DNA of 64,000 nucleotides from Isoetes taiwanensis (GCA_021234155.1 JAJEKV010000054.1:4697962-4761961); one strand, 5' to 3'. Positions 48,208 through 59,603 are shown, numbered from the stretch's first letter. Made by a program: numbers and translations. The notes: generated by a model not told the origin, from the sequence alone.

Positions 48208-50168
48208 TCAGATAAACTTATCAGAATTACAAGATTGCCCATGATATTTGTGGAGTGCATCTTTGATCTGACTGGCATCAGTGCACTGAATGAACAAACA
48301 GTTGCTCACACTTCCTAAGAAGGAAAATCCAGAAACGTGCTGCAGAGAATTACCAGTGACAAGAGTTTTTGACGATGGGATTTTCAAATCCAATAGAGCT
48401 TCATCAGAAATACCCTCATAGAAACTAGCATTTTCTTTGTCATTTCCAAAACCTGGAGCCTTAGAAACACAAATTGCTAGCATAGCAATTTCCTTCCCCT
48501 TAACTGAACTTGACTCCTTCACAAATACTTGCTGACCGTAACTGTCATTTGGATCAACAGCAACCAAAACACGAGATGGAGCAGAAGATGAACCAGCGCA
48601 ATCATTGATTTGTTTCTTCTCAATTTCAGCAGCTAACACTGATTCATAAGTCCTCGGAGCACCAGTTTTAGTAACTGGATTAGAGATAATGGACATAGCA
48701 GCACGCATCTGAATATCTTTCGTCCTGTCATACCTAAGAAACAAAAATTATGAACAAATTATAACATTATACAATCAGAAATTACTTTTCAGAAATTACA
48801 CAATCAATTTACTTTTCATACGCTTCAAGTGATCGATGCCCTGTGATTCTCATACCGACCTCAGCAGGAACACTTGCCATCGCCAATCGTGTAACAGTTG
48901 CAACGCGTCCAGATTTATTCGAGATCTCCCCATGATTAATTAAAGACCCCATTGTCTGAAGCCAAGATTTTATCATCTTCAGTCCAACTTTATTGGTGGA
49001 ATACCAGACCTGAAAAGCAACAATTAGTAATAAAAGTTGAATCTCAACCTAAGCAATAACATAAAAAAATTCAAACTACTTACATTTCCAGCAGGCCTGT
49101 TGATAGAAGTCAGAAACAAACTCCTAGGTTCATCATTATCTTTGGCAGGCATATGCCTAACATATTGCTTAAAAGTCATCACAAAATCTGCCTCATGCGT
49201 GCGAACAGGCTCCCTAAAATGACTGCTATCATATCTTGTTGCAGTTACCTGATAATTCTTACTCTCCCTCTCACTGTATTCTATAAACTCACCACAGTCA
49301 TCACTGCCAAGAGAAAGATCAGTATCTAGCAAATTATAAAGTTCTGTCGCTGCCCTAATCCCAAACCTTGAACAAAGGTAAAAACACAGACGTTTCTGAC
49401 AGCCACGATTAAATGTCATCTGATGATCCACATCTGCTAACAAATCCCTTTCTAAACTGAAACTGATAGAAGGTGCCCTAACAGTCTTAGTCCCAACACC
49501 TTGCACCCTAGATCTCCTGGCAGCTAACACAAAAGCATACGTAGCTCTAGTAAAGATTTCATTTGTAATTATATTAAACCTCACTTCCTGATTGCCTGTC
49601 TCTCCAATCCTTTTCTCTTGATGCTTCCTGATCATTCTTCCAATAGCCCTGTATAAAACACTAAGGCTGCAAACACAAACAGTCAGCATAAAACCAAATT
49701 AAAAAATTGCATAAAAAAGTTACCTGCCAGCGGGATACAGATCTCCATTCTTCTTTTTCACTTGAAGCATGAATTTCACCAGCATATCATATCTTCGATA
49801 GGAACACTAGTATCAAGACCAAATGCCTTCCTCCAATTATCAAAACGTTTTGTGGCCCAAATAGAGACCCCAATAGACCTATCCCGACCACCAGATTCTA
49901 ATTCCTTTATCAGTTCTTCATCCAAAGTTAAAAACTCATCCTTATCCTTATTGTCCACATTATACCAATCACTGTCCTTTACTTCAGCAGCAAACTCATC
50001 AATCTTATCAGAAGGAAAGGCTTCCAAAAACATATCAACGTCTTCAGTAACTTCCTCCTCATCAACACCAGAAAGAATGGCAAAGGAATGCCACGTCTCA
50101 GCAGCCATGTGATCATCTATGGCACTCTGATAATCTATAGCACCTAGCTGATCTATAGAAGCATCCAT
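48208..50168 (-). pseudogene. Crypton/DUF3504-like tyrosine recombinase, four exons, probably inactive
   Basis: Minus-strand exons: 50168-49724, 49666-49084, 49009-48813 and 48733-48208; each intron begins GT and ends AG and keeps frame. Exon 1 carries an acidic region and ATKRFDNWRKAFG, like the N-terminal SAM-like domain. Exon 2 has FGIRAATELYNL (first catalytic Arg) and ESKNYQVT. Exon 3 has VWYSTNKVG and GRVATVTRLA (second Arg). Its end and exon 4 give GHRSLEAYEKY, with His and the Tyr nucleophile at the usual spacing of nine residues. This order matches DUF3504 and Crypton recombinases, which cut and rejoin DNA through a covalent tyrosine link. Two defects: a five-base repeat (ATATG) near 49785 shifts the frame in exon 1, and the HxxR histidine is Lys (NKSGR). 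The start at 50168 is chosen over the Met at 50261, which would add a hydrophobic leader. Confidence 0.75.
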
Positions 50169-50925
50169 CTTTACAGGCCAGACAAAGAACAGAACCTTAT
50201 AAGCGATAATGTTCACAAAGAAAAATAAAAAGGCCATGAAAACAAGGTATTTAGCCATCACAGACCGATCTACACGCGAAATATTAGGGATAACGCAAAA
50301 AGCTCAAGATAGAAGCACAAAGTTTTGCACGGAACATACTAATCTGCATAGCAAATAAGTGGATATACATAAGAAAGGTCGGGATAGGCTTGCAAGAAAG
50401 CACAAAAGCAAGAAAGAAAGGTCGGGATAGCCTTGCATGTTACTCCAACAGACAGAACTGTAAAAAAAGCACACGGATCAGTAATGTTTCTCGTAGAAAC
50501 ATGGAAAAATAACAAGAACTCGTGATTTTACCTGAAGATTTCGCCAAAATAGCAAGATCTTTCGCAAGAAATGATACTCTACAGTTGCATGTACCTCCAG
50601 GCGACAAAATCTGCAAGAAAAACATGTTAGGACGCATGATTTCACAAAAATCATGTCAAAATCGAATGATCATCATCAAAATCGAAAGATAATCATAGTA
50701 AACCTCTGAAAATACTGTCAGAAACTGCTGAATCAACACAAAAGATGCTGGCGCCACTGAAAATGCTCCAAACTCGAGGCACTACCGCCAAAATCAACAC
50801 CAGACGGTCCGCAACACACAAAAATATGATCCAGCAAGCAAAAAAGTCGACGAGGAAGCTAAGCGGCTAACGGACCGCCATAGCCGACCTCGCCATAGCC
50901 AAAAATGTGGAGACTGTCCAAAAAT
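50169..50925. other. Upstream of the recombinase gene, no exon recognised
   Basis: It probably contains the promoter or leader of the recombinase gene. A minus-strand frame at 50440-50637 shows no domain. GAAAGGTCGGGATAG is present twice at about 50374 and 50415. Confidence 0.35.
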
Positions 50926-50929
50926 TTTG

Positions 50930-51130
50930 TCCCTAACATTTCGTCCCAAAATTCGGCCACACGTGCGAAATGTGGCCTACCCCTAACATTTCGAGGGGGA
51001 ATGTTCGGGCATAGGCCATTACGCGGGGTGCGGCCAGTGGCTCGCCCTCCGGGCTCGCCAAGTGGCCTTACCCCGCGTAATGGCCTACGCTCGAACATTA
51101 CCCCTAACGTAATATCGGCCAAACATTCAT
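50930..51130. repeat. Fold-back element inside the recombinase unit
   Basis: Arms 50995-51029 and 51070-51104 are inverted repeats of 35 bp with three mismatches (cores AGGCCATTACGCGGGGT and ACCCCGCGTAATGGCCT). The centre GGCCAGTGGCTCGCC / GGCTCGCCAAGTGGCC is also partly symmetrical. CCCTAACATTTCG repeats flank it at 50932 and 50982. It is GC-rich against an AT-rich background and resembles a MITE. Confidence 0.75.
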
Positions 51131-51192
51131 TACATTCCGTAATGCACGCCTGTCAAGATTCTGGGTATAAGTTTTCTCGGTGGCGCACTCGC

Positions 51193-51237
51193 GGCTCTGC
51201 CACTCGTGCACTGCCTCGTCTGGCAGAGCCACCTTGA
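51193..51237. repeat. Stem-loop GGCTCTGCCA / TGGCAGAGCC
   Basis: Perfect 10-bp arms with a loop of about 19 bases (ACTCGTGCACTGCC core), followed by ACCTTGAAAAATTAT. It could be a terminator-like hairpin or part of the element end; its role is unknown. Confidence 0.6.
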
Positions 51238-51301
51238 AAAATTATATGTCAGAATCTTTTCCAGATGTGTCTTCCATAGTACATAACCAATATAATCCTT
51301 C

Positions 51302-51422
51302 CTATCTAATGCAGTGTCCATTTCTGTTCTCCCTTATTTTGTTCCTTAAAAATTCTTAAAACATGGCACGTGTGCACTCATTGATTATACGGCATTTATT
51401 GCAGCCATTAATAAACTCGAAT
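51302..51422. repeat. Right inverted subterminal repeat of the recombinase element
   Basis: It is the reverse complement of the left repeat, with ATCCTTCCTAT, ATTTCTGTTCTCCC, ATTTTGTTCCTTAAAAATTC, GGCACGTG, TCATTGATTATA and GCATTTATTGCAGCCATTAA in order. I estimate that most positions match; a count needs alignment. Confidence 0.8.
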
Positions 51423-51539
51423 ATTTCGTGAGTCGTGACGTTAGATGTCAGGGCATGTATGGCGGCCATTAATGAACTCGAATATGGCATTTATGGCGGC
51501 CATTAATGAACTCGAATATTTCGTGATGTTGAGTTGTTG

Positions 51540-53305
51540 AGTTCTGGATTTGATGCAGACCCCAAAGAAACAGAGCCCTGCCTCCGGCAGAAAAAGGGTG
51601 GTAGGCTCGTGTAGAATAGCCCTACCTGAAATGGCACTGCCAGATTTGGGCAGTTGGAATTCTTCCTCCGATTCCCTCTGTGCCTATTCAAAACCCAAAA
51701 ATCTCCCTAGATTGGATGCAATTTCTGGATCAAACTATGTCCAAATCATTCTGAAGACTTCAATTCCTTTGTGCTCATTTCTTCTGCATTGCCGGAGCAC
51801 CAGAATGGGCTTCACGTGAAGAGGGCACAGATTTGATCATGGCGTGTAGGTTATGGCAGGATTTTCCTATTGGGCACCCAAGTCCGGCGCTCGCCAGGCT
51901 TTCAGCAACATAACCCACCTCTATCTCGCATCAAAACTGACCCAGAGTCAGGGATGGCTTGCCAAACCATTTAAGTTCTTTTCTAGCTAGAACGATATCA
52001 GCCTTGTGTGCTCAGGTTCACAGGCCAGCCTAACCAAAGTATCAACAAAGGACCATTCCTCCAAATTAAGGTCTTACTATAGTAAGTTCATCCTCTGATT
52101 TGCATTGGCCGCTAGTGAAGATCTCAAAGAATCCAATAGAAGCTGGAGCAATCGATGTATCGCTGCCACCACCGAGCCACTTGATTGCGCAGCAGGGTAA
52201 GTATACTCTATTTTTTTTCTTGAAGTGCCCTGTATTTAGTTCTCTGTTTCAATTCAATCCATTCAATTTCGAACCATAGCAGCCATAGATTGCGGCCAGG
52301 AACAGAATCTCATAGCTAGAAATTTTTCTAGGGTTCAGAACCTATAAATATGCTTGTGTTGTGGCGATGGAGGTTTGATTAGATAGATCCATTCACGCAG
52401 CAATGATTTTCGGGCTTCTGAGTTGTTGTTGGACGAATCATCATTCAAAGAGCCATTGGGAGTTTTCGGCTGTTTTCTTGCAGGTGATCTCATGCCCGTT
52501 TGGGTCTATGAAGATTTATGCAGGCGATTGAGGTTACTTCAGTATTTGATTGCAGAATCTAGAAGGGATGATGTTTGTGTAAATGGGTTGCATAAACATA
52601 TGTACAAAGCTAATAAAAGAGCACCAGAAAGCTGTTTTCTTTGTTGTTAATCAGTCATGGAATTTCTGCATTTATTGCGGTGCAAGGCAATGCCAAATTG
52701 CCAATATCTCTTCTTAGATGTTTAAGACTATAAAGCGGACAGAGCTTCTTCATACATAGGCATGTAGCGAATTTAGATACAGAGGCAAAACCCAAGTCGG
52801 ATTTGAGCGGACTATGACCCAATTTGATGCAAGAATGGATTTACTAGAGATTGCTTCCCTGTGATCTAGATTTCAAAGCAGATGCTCACCCTGCAGCAAA
52901 AAGGGCTCAGAAAGAAAAGTAGGCCTGGGTTTTGAAGTAGAAGGATAGGCTATGGGCTGAAGGGCTGAAGGTTTTCACAACGGCAAGGCAGGAAAAAAAA
53001 ACGACGGGATCATAAGAAGATTTTTTTCCTCAAAAGTCCCTTCTGTACAAACCCCAATCCTTTAATTCGTTGATTCCCTCCATTCCGTTCCAAAAGCATT
53101 TCATCTGGTGGATACGACAACCATCACTAGATTAGGGGAAGGATACGGTTCTCCAGATACGGTTCCTGGATTAGTTTGAAGAAGCAAATAGGGGAAGAGG
53201 GGGAAAAAGGCCCTTTTTTGCATGGAAAAAAAGAAAAAACCCTTGGGACCTATATAATGCATCCAAATGAGGAATCCAAGCAAAATAGTTTTGTAAATTA
53301 AAGTT
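51540..53305. other. Intergenic, nothing recognised
   Basis: Frames at 51550-51819, 52423-52650 and 53101-53358 show no domain and no splice context. No repeat is shared with the rest of the window apart from the hairpin that follows. Confidence 0.3.
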
Positions 53306-53307
53306 AC

Positions 53308-53350
53308 AAGAAATTTATTGCGGCGGCCAAGACCGCCACGAACATTTCTT
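53308..53350. repeat. 43-bp GC-rich hairpin element, copy 3
   Basis: It has the same orientation as the 46.6-kb copy, with arms GCGGCGGCC and GACCGCCACG carrying two changes (A for G, A for G) and TTATTG for TTATCG. The flanks are unrelated to those of the other copies except for a preceding ACAAG. Confidence 0.85.
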
Positions 53351-53454
53351 TTGTCCAACTCTTCTTAAATAAGGTTTGATATTAAGCCAAAATGATCACA
53401 GTTCTGAACCTGCAAAATTGATTGAACTAGATGAATCTAAGCTTGGAAGTTTCC

Positions 53455-53570
53455 ATTTATTTTTTTTTTTGAGGGTACGAAGTTATGATTTTCTATTAAT
53501 AAAAAGTGGTCCAAGACCTTATTACAAAGTGGCCCAAATGGCCTTATAGGAAGAAGTAGCACATGGTCAC
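53455..53570 (-). mobile_element. Possible retroposon 3' end (reverse)
   Basis: A T-run at 53458-53470 is followed by GAGGGTACGAAGTTATGATT and TTCTATTAATAAAAAGTGG. Read on the minus strand this would be the poly-A end of a LINE or SINE. No body could be identified. Confidence 0.3.
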
Positions 53571-54595
53571 CAGATAGAAAGCATCAGTTTCATAAAAAAG
53601 CAGCTATCAGGCTAAGAAAGCACCATATAATAATGTCTGTGTACTCTGATTGAAGCAGCTTCAACCTCTTCCCTATCATTTACAAGAGGATATAAGCCTC
53701 TCCTCTCGTCTCATCCAGTACTAAGGGACTTGGTCCTCTTCCAACCATATCAAGTACTATGGGAAGTCCGCTACATTAGTGGAGCCCTACTAGAAACATG
53801 CATCCAGACTATGAAGCATACTCCCAAAATATATTCCTGGAAGCATAGATTTTTCAGCATGGATAACTTGACTAGAAGTGCACTCTTAAAAGTTCACTCT
53901 CTTCTCCCATCCATAATACTATAGGAGATGTAAACCCTTTCCATCAGTACATCCCTGCTAACTTGAAGCATGCCCCGAAAGATTAAAGCAAAAAAATACA
54001 TTACGTACTAAGGAGAACTCCCTCCATCTTCTCATAAATGAGGTACTACGAGTGGTTCTCAAAGGATGTACATCTCCATATTTTCCAGAATAATGATAAA
54101 CATCTGATAACCTGCCAAATACATCTTTTACATCTGAAGAGTTTGTTTTATACTTATTTCCAATGTCTTATATATGGCATTGTGTGGAAACATTTCACCT
54201 GCACACAGGAGCAAAATATTTTGTGTTCATACTGCATTTTCTAAGTGATGATCCAATTCCTTTATTCTTTCCAAGGAGGTTTCATTACTTGATTGCAGAA
54301 GTCCACCACAAACATTTTTCTTTCCCAATCCCTCTGGTTTCATATCCTCTATCCATGTCTTCGCATCCTTTGTCTACTCATTTACAGCATGAAATTCGTC
54401 TGGTAGTGAACATGTATCAATTTGTCTGAGAACAAACTTGTATAATCTAAGAACACACAGGACTTCAACCTGCACTATTGCCTCGTGCTCCGTGGGTGTT
54501 GTAATCGACAACCATTGGGAGTCCCACTAACTCGATTTTTCCATTGAGAATCTCAACTATGAATCTCCTTTGAGAATAAGATTACATAAGCCCTT
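53570..54595. other. Intergenic, nothing recognised
   Basis: AT-rich with short frames only. Confidence 0.3.
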
Positions 54596-54600
54596 CCCAA

Positions 54601-56025
54601 TTGTTCTTTTATGGTGCGTTATCCTTCATCCGGCAGCTCATCTATGCGGATGATGTGGACCTCTTGTCCCATACACCAGAGGGCATGCAGGCACACCTAG
54701 ATGCCCTGGACACATTCTGCCAGGCGACGGACATGCGTGTCAACCTGGCCAAGACTAAGGTGGTCCTCATATCCTCCTCACGTCATCCAGCACCTCCGCG
54801 CTCACTTATCAAGGACAGATGGTGGAGGTCACACCCAGCTACAAGTACCTGGGGGTGGAATTTCCGTCCTCAATGTATTGGGATGTATCCATTAAGCCTT
54901 GAATTGAACGAGGTTGGAAAGCGCCAGACGCAAATGCAAAACAATAGTCACAAGGCGTAGCCAGTATGACCTGGGGCCACCAATCACATTTGTTCCGCAC
55001 CTTTGGTGGAGCCGGTTCTTACGTGTGGGGGTCGAGGTGTGGGGCCCGATGGTGTCTTTGGCGACTTGGAACGACTTAGAGCGGGCCGGAAGGCATTTTG
55101 GCGGGCACTTGGGGTCAAGCCCTCGGTTCCATATCGGATCTTGTTGCGGGAGAGGCGAGGATTCATGCCCCCGCAACATCGCGCCCCTCGATATACACAT
55201 TGTTTATTTCGAAGGTGGCCCGGCATGGGCGACACTTTCGGCTCCCGCGCAACTTCTGCCAGTAGCGATGAGCCCGCGAACGACTCGGGGCTTGTTGGAA
55301 GGACAAGAGAGCCCGGTGGCTGGCGCTGGAGGCGTGACTCACATAGGTGCGTCCGGTGCACCTGAGGCACCCGGCCCGGGATAAGAGGGGGTACTTGGAC
55401 TCTTGTTTCACAGGGAAGCTCGGGACCATCATGCTGGAACGGTAAAGATGGCACACTACAAGCGACACATAAACCCCACCACGGTTCGAGGCCCACAGCT
55501 CTACTGCGTTCTCGGTTGCCCATGAAGAAGCGAAGGATCATCGCATCCATTCGAGCGAGGGGCCCACCATCTTCGGCAGGAGACGTCGATGGGTTGGAGA
55601 GCCGCGCCCGGGGCGAGCTTTGTCGGTGTTTACTGCCCGGGGTTGTTGAGGATGAAAGACATGCCTTCCAGAGCTGTCCAGCCTATAGTCAGATTCGGGC
55701 TCGCTACATTCTCTTGGTGTGACATGGTCTGCCCCTGCACGAGCTACTCAGTACACTGTCAGTTCGATCCCTTGGCTCCTACCTCCAGGAGGTTTTGGAT
55801 CTGCGGACTCACCTCTGCCCCCGGGCGCCTATCTGAGGTGCCGGGAATTCATGTGTATATGTATATTTGTATAGCTGCCAGCATGCTTGTTGCTGCGACG
55901 GTTTTTCCCTCCTAAAGGGGGTTTAATCCGGGTAGCAACGGGCTTGCTGCACCCGTGTAATTTGGGTCCCATAGGCCGATTGGCCTCCGCGGACGATAAA
56001 AGAACCTTCCTTCCTTCCTTCAATA
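54601..56025 (+). mobile_element. LINE 3' half: reverse transcriptase end to tail, broken
   Basis: The reading frame starts within the reverse transcriptase palm with LIYADDVDLLSHTPEGMQAH, the YADD catalytic box, then MRVNLAKTKVVLIS. Beyond a frameshift come GVEVWGPMVSLATWNDLE (55033) and, in another frame, ALGVKPSVPYRILLRER. Near the end a zinc-knuckle-like CRCLLPGVVEDERHAFQSC lies at about 55620-55675. The 3' end is GGCCTCCGCGGACGATAAAA followed by TTCC units (56000-56020). The endonuclease and the first half of the RT are missing, and frame changes occur near 54830, 54960 and 55200-55400. By its tail it is a non-L1-like, microsatellite-tailed LINE; the clade is not determined. Confidence 0.8.
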
Positions 56026-58340
56026 AGTCTAGAATGCAACCCGCAATAACATTCAATAACTTAATAACAAACTACAAATGAAAATGTCCAAATTGCTAAA
56101 AACTTGTAGGAACTATAACTTGAAGTAACTTCTTTAAAGTTTGTTTGCTATTGACATTTACAAAGTAATATACGCAATGTCATGAAACCCTAAAGTTATT
56201 ATTTTGCTCCACTAGACACTAATTTCAAGGCTTGCTCCTACTTTGCTACCAAATGATCTAAGTTTTCCATGTCTTTCAAAACTTGGTCATGTTATCTTGC
56301 ATAAATAATATGCAAGCATTAATATGTTACATCTAAGTTGAGAATCTTAACTTTGTAATATGTATTTCTAAGGCTATACAAAGTTAGTTACAACTATGGT
56401 ACCACATAGTAAATAAATCAGTTCCCAAGAGTATTACATAAGTATTATAGAGTAGGGCATGCATGTGAATAAATAGTAAATTGAAGAACTAGCAAAAATA
56501 TCTCTTAATTCTAGACTTCATAAAGCTATAGTCTCACATTTCTACATCAAGCATACAAATCCTTGGAAGCACAGATAATAGTGATGATTTTCCAGATCGA
56601 CCTGTAAGCATCGAATGGTTTATTGGTAGTCTTGGATCCACTATATATAAAGACAATCCTTGTTTACTGCAATGTCTTTTGTCCAATGCCTTTTCTCCAA
56701 CTGTAGCTTTTCAACCATGGCAGATAATGTAGAAGGCAATTCAACAAAGGTGAAGACAGTGCTACACTGACTTTGGTCTTTCATGAATTATGTTAGCGAA
56801 GAAGCAGCTATATGTGAAAACCAAGTTCCTCAGCTCTTCCTACATTTACGAGAAAGGCATATTCAATTACTATTTAATATCAATGCTTTACACCAAACAA
56901 TTAACACTTAACACTTAATGGCTTCATATCCATACTTCTAAAATAGACAGTCTTTGGTACTCTTAGATGCAACCTTGATTTGCTCCTTCCTTTTGCACCT
57001 TTATCACTATAAAATGCATCTACAGCAGAATGAATTCAATTTCCAAAGCAGATCGAAAATATCATCTTAACTATTTGAGGTACCAAGAATGCCAAAGAAA
57101 TTCATTGGAAAAGAAAGGGCAAAGAAAAATGAGCTCCTTCTATGCAATCAAATTGAATACCCTATGGGTTCATAAAACTGGATCCTGGACTTGCTCGCAA
57201 AGCTTGCTTGCAAACTGGCAATCTCGGATTCCCCAACATCTATCACACGGTCATGGCAGCTATGACATTGATGCAGAGGAGCGACTTCGAATGCATCTGT
57301 TACCCGCCTCAATCTTCTCTTCAACAGAAAGGCAAAAAATTAGGGCAATGAAGCATATGACATTCACAAAATAAAAGGGCAACTATGGCGTAAGAAGGAA
57401 GCATAAAGCCGTAGATTTATTGCCTCCAGTAGATTCGCAGAAGCAAAATGCCAGTTGCATCTAACTGGTGCCAGTTGTTGGAAGAAACTGGCTCTCACGA
57501 AAGAAGAGCCAGATTAGGCATGGCAAATGCAGAGCAGGCCATAGCAAGCTAGTCTGACCAGCAAATCCACAGAGGCCATTGGAATAGGTCAAATAAATAT
57601 GGCAAATCTGGCAATTATGCCCTGTTCACATGCATAAAAATGAAAAAATGCCGGCTGCAAAGCGGCATGACATCCTAAGCAGTGCTACAGATTTCATAGC
57701 AGTGCTGCAAATTGTTTTGCCGTTTTGCGTACACCCATCAACGAAACTGCAGTAGCTAGAAGAGAAATCAGTTCTGCTGCACCGCTGGTCACGCCCACCT
57801 CCATCACTGCTGCTATTCTAGAAGCTCATGTGAATCTTACATAATTGATTACAAATATTCCATCGAAGAATGGTCGAAATCCAGCATAACCTCAAGCTGC
57901 AAATCCTTATTGATAGACTTATGGCAATGGCAAATCTAGAGCAATAGAATTTTGCAAGTAAGATGTAATTATCAAGCAAAGCCTCTGCAATGTATAAGAC
58001 AGCATGGAAAAGGAAGTGGTTGGAATCACAAATCCAACCAAAAAAGATTGCTCGCTTCTGGCTAAAAAAGCCAGAGTCCAAAACTTTAGCTGATATCTAA
58101 TGTGAACTACATTTTAACAGTGCCATGCTAGAACAAAACAAAATTGGCACCAGTCCGGGTAGGAATCATCCGGCAAACAGCATTCGTCGAGTCTTCATTG
58201 CAGCCACAGTGCTTGGGCTGAGGAGCAGAATACTCCGCTGGATCTGGATCCAACTTCCCCAAATCCGGCAAAACTGGGCAAAAACGGGGGCGCAGGTTTG
58301 TCTTTTATTTTTCGTTTATTTTTCGACTGGTCTCAGGGCT
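56025..58340. other. Intergenic, nothing recognised
   Basis: AT-rich sequence. The frames at 57030-57374 and 57818-58081 resemble no protein I know. No repeat was seen apart from TGCCAGTTG... near 57450-57480. Confidence 0.3.
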
Positions 58341-58341
58341 T

Positions 58342-58510
58342 GATGCCCGCCATAAATGCCATAAATGCACCATGTCATATGCTCATAATTAGATGCCCGC
58401 CATAAATGCCATGAATGTAACGTGTCATGCGATGGTAATTTTTAAGGAAGAAATTCGATGAGAACAAAAATTGGATACTGCATTACAATAGGAAGGATAA
58501 ACACCTATTA
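58342..58510. repeat. Solo copy of the recombinase-element subterminal repeat
   Basis: GCCCGCCATAAATGCCATAA is repeated, then ACGTGTCATG, AATTTTTAAGGAAGAAAT, GAGAACAAAAAT and AATAGGAAGGATAA follow, in the order of the left inverted repeat at 47.8 kb. No recombinase gene is beside it, so it is either a truncated or a non-autonomous relative. Confidence 0.7.
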
Positions 58511-58768
58511 CCCACCCCATGTTTCCCACACTTCTCTTCCCATAGTTCTTGGATTCTCTTGAAGACCCATAACTAAAAATTCAATGGTCCTAAACAGAAA
58601 GTCCTTAGAATTGCTTGCATCAAATATAACTCCTTCTATATGCACTAACATTCAGAACATTCCAACACCAACATCAATGGATTGTTTATTAGAAATTTTT
58701 TCATCTTGAAATGCCCAATGAATTTAGAAAAAAAACACCTTCACTAGGTTCATGCCATGACAAAAACA

Positions 58769-58885
58769 TGTTCAGAATACTGGGGGGTTCTAACCGACAC
58801 CAAGCCAGTAAACAAAAAATGTTCACGACAATTGTTCAGAATACTTGGGGGTTCTAACTGACACCAAGCCAGTAAAGAGAAATGT
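58769..58885. repeat. 64-bp tandem duplication
   Basis: TGTTCAGAATACTGGGGGGT (58769) recurs at 58833, followed in both by TTCTAAC, GACACCAAGCCAGTAAA. Two units with few differences. Confidence 0.8.
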
Positions 58886-58899
58886 GCGATAAATTTCTT
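58877..58899. repeat. Hairpin element, deleted form
   Basis: AGAAATGTGCGATAAATTTC equals the 25.77-kb element with exactly 20 bases removed (the left stem arm, loop and most of the right arm). The outer parts AGAAATGT and ATAAATTTCTTG remain in the same orientation. Confidence 0.65.
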
Positions 58900-59196
58900 G
58901 TATATATAATCTGGACTTATAATGGTACATGTATTTATGCCACTAACATGTAGTTTATGTTGAACATCTGAAATCTGGTTTGAGTTGATGTACAACAATT
59001 CAATCGAGTTGTAAAAGCGCAATTTGATCCCATTTGATGGACTAATAGTCTGAATTTTCATGGAAAAGATGGATGGATGGATAGATGGGTAGGTACATAA
59101 GCATTTTTACTTCCATAGAGACAAAGGAGTGGCAACTAGAAAAAAGTTGGAGGCTAGTGCTGGTATTGATATTTAGAGTTCTTTGAATTGTTGGTT

Positions 59197-59603
59197 GTGG
59201 TTTGTTAATCCTTTCTATTTTATATTTGAAAGGCCGAGGAGGATGAAAACGACTTAACACAGAGTCTAGCATCTAAATAGGTATTTTTATATGACGATTT
59301 TGATAGAGAAAAGGGATCCAACAACCGTTCCTAATTACATTAAGAGTACTGCTAGAATGGATTGAAGTTGTAGAGTCAATATGCGACAATATATAATAAG
59401 TGGTTTGTTAGTTCTAAATTAAATTTAATAAGTTGATGAGAATGAAGATGACTTATTAACACAATAGTCTAGCATCTCAAAAGATATTGTTATAATTGAT
59501 GATTTTGATACATAAAGGGAATCCAACAACTGTTCCTCATTGCATTCAGAGTACCTTTAGAATTGATGGGAGTTATAGAACATGCAACGATATCAAATAA
59601 CTG
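59197..59603. repeat. 203-bp tandem duplication, diverged
   Basis: GTCTAGCATCT occurs at 59264 and 59467. Around it GGTTTGTTA, GATGAAAACGACTTA / GAAGATGACTTA, GATGATTTTGATA and CCAACAACCGTTCCT / CCAACAACTGTTCCT align at a constant offset of 203. The divergence indicates an old duplication. Confidence 0.75.

Larger units (their letters stand above)
47040..51540 (-). mobile_element. Candidate Crypton-like element with inverted subterminal repeats
   Basis: A tyrosine recombinase gene (48208-50168, minus strand) lies between two inverted repeats of about 130 bp. The left is at about 47798-47927 (TTATTAATGGCTGCAATAAA through ATAGGAAGGAT) and the right, reverse-complemented, at about 51302-51422. 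Outside each lie tandem units built on CATAAATGC / ATTAATGGCCGC (47058-47310, 47560-47860; right side 51390-51520). The exact ends are not determined. No reverse transcriptase was seen in between, so DIRS or Ngaro elements are less likely. A 58.4-kb repeat shares the same inner sequence. Confidence 0.6.

Noticed and set aside
50169-50261. Earlier Met for the recombinase, adding MMAKYLVFMAFLFFF
   Set aside because: A hydrophobic leader makes no sense for a DNA recombinase; the later Met at 50168, next to an AG, fits better.
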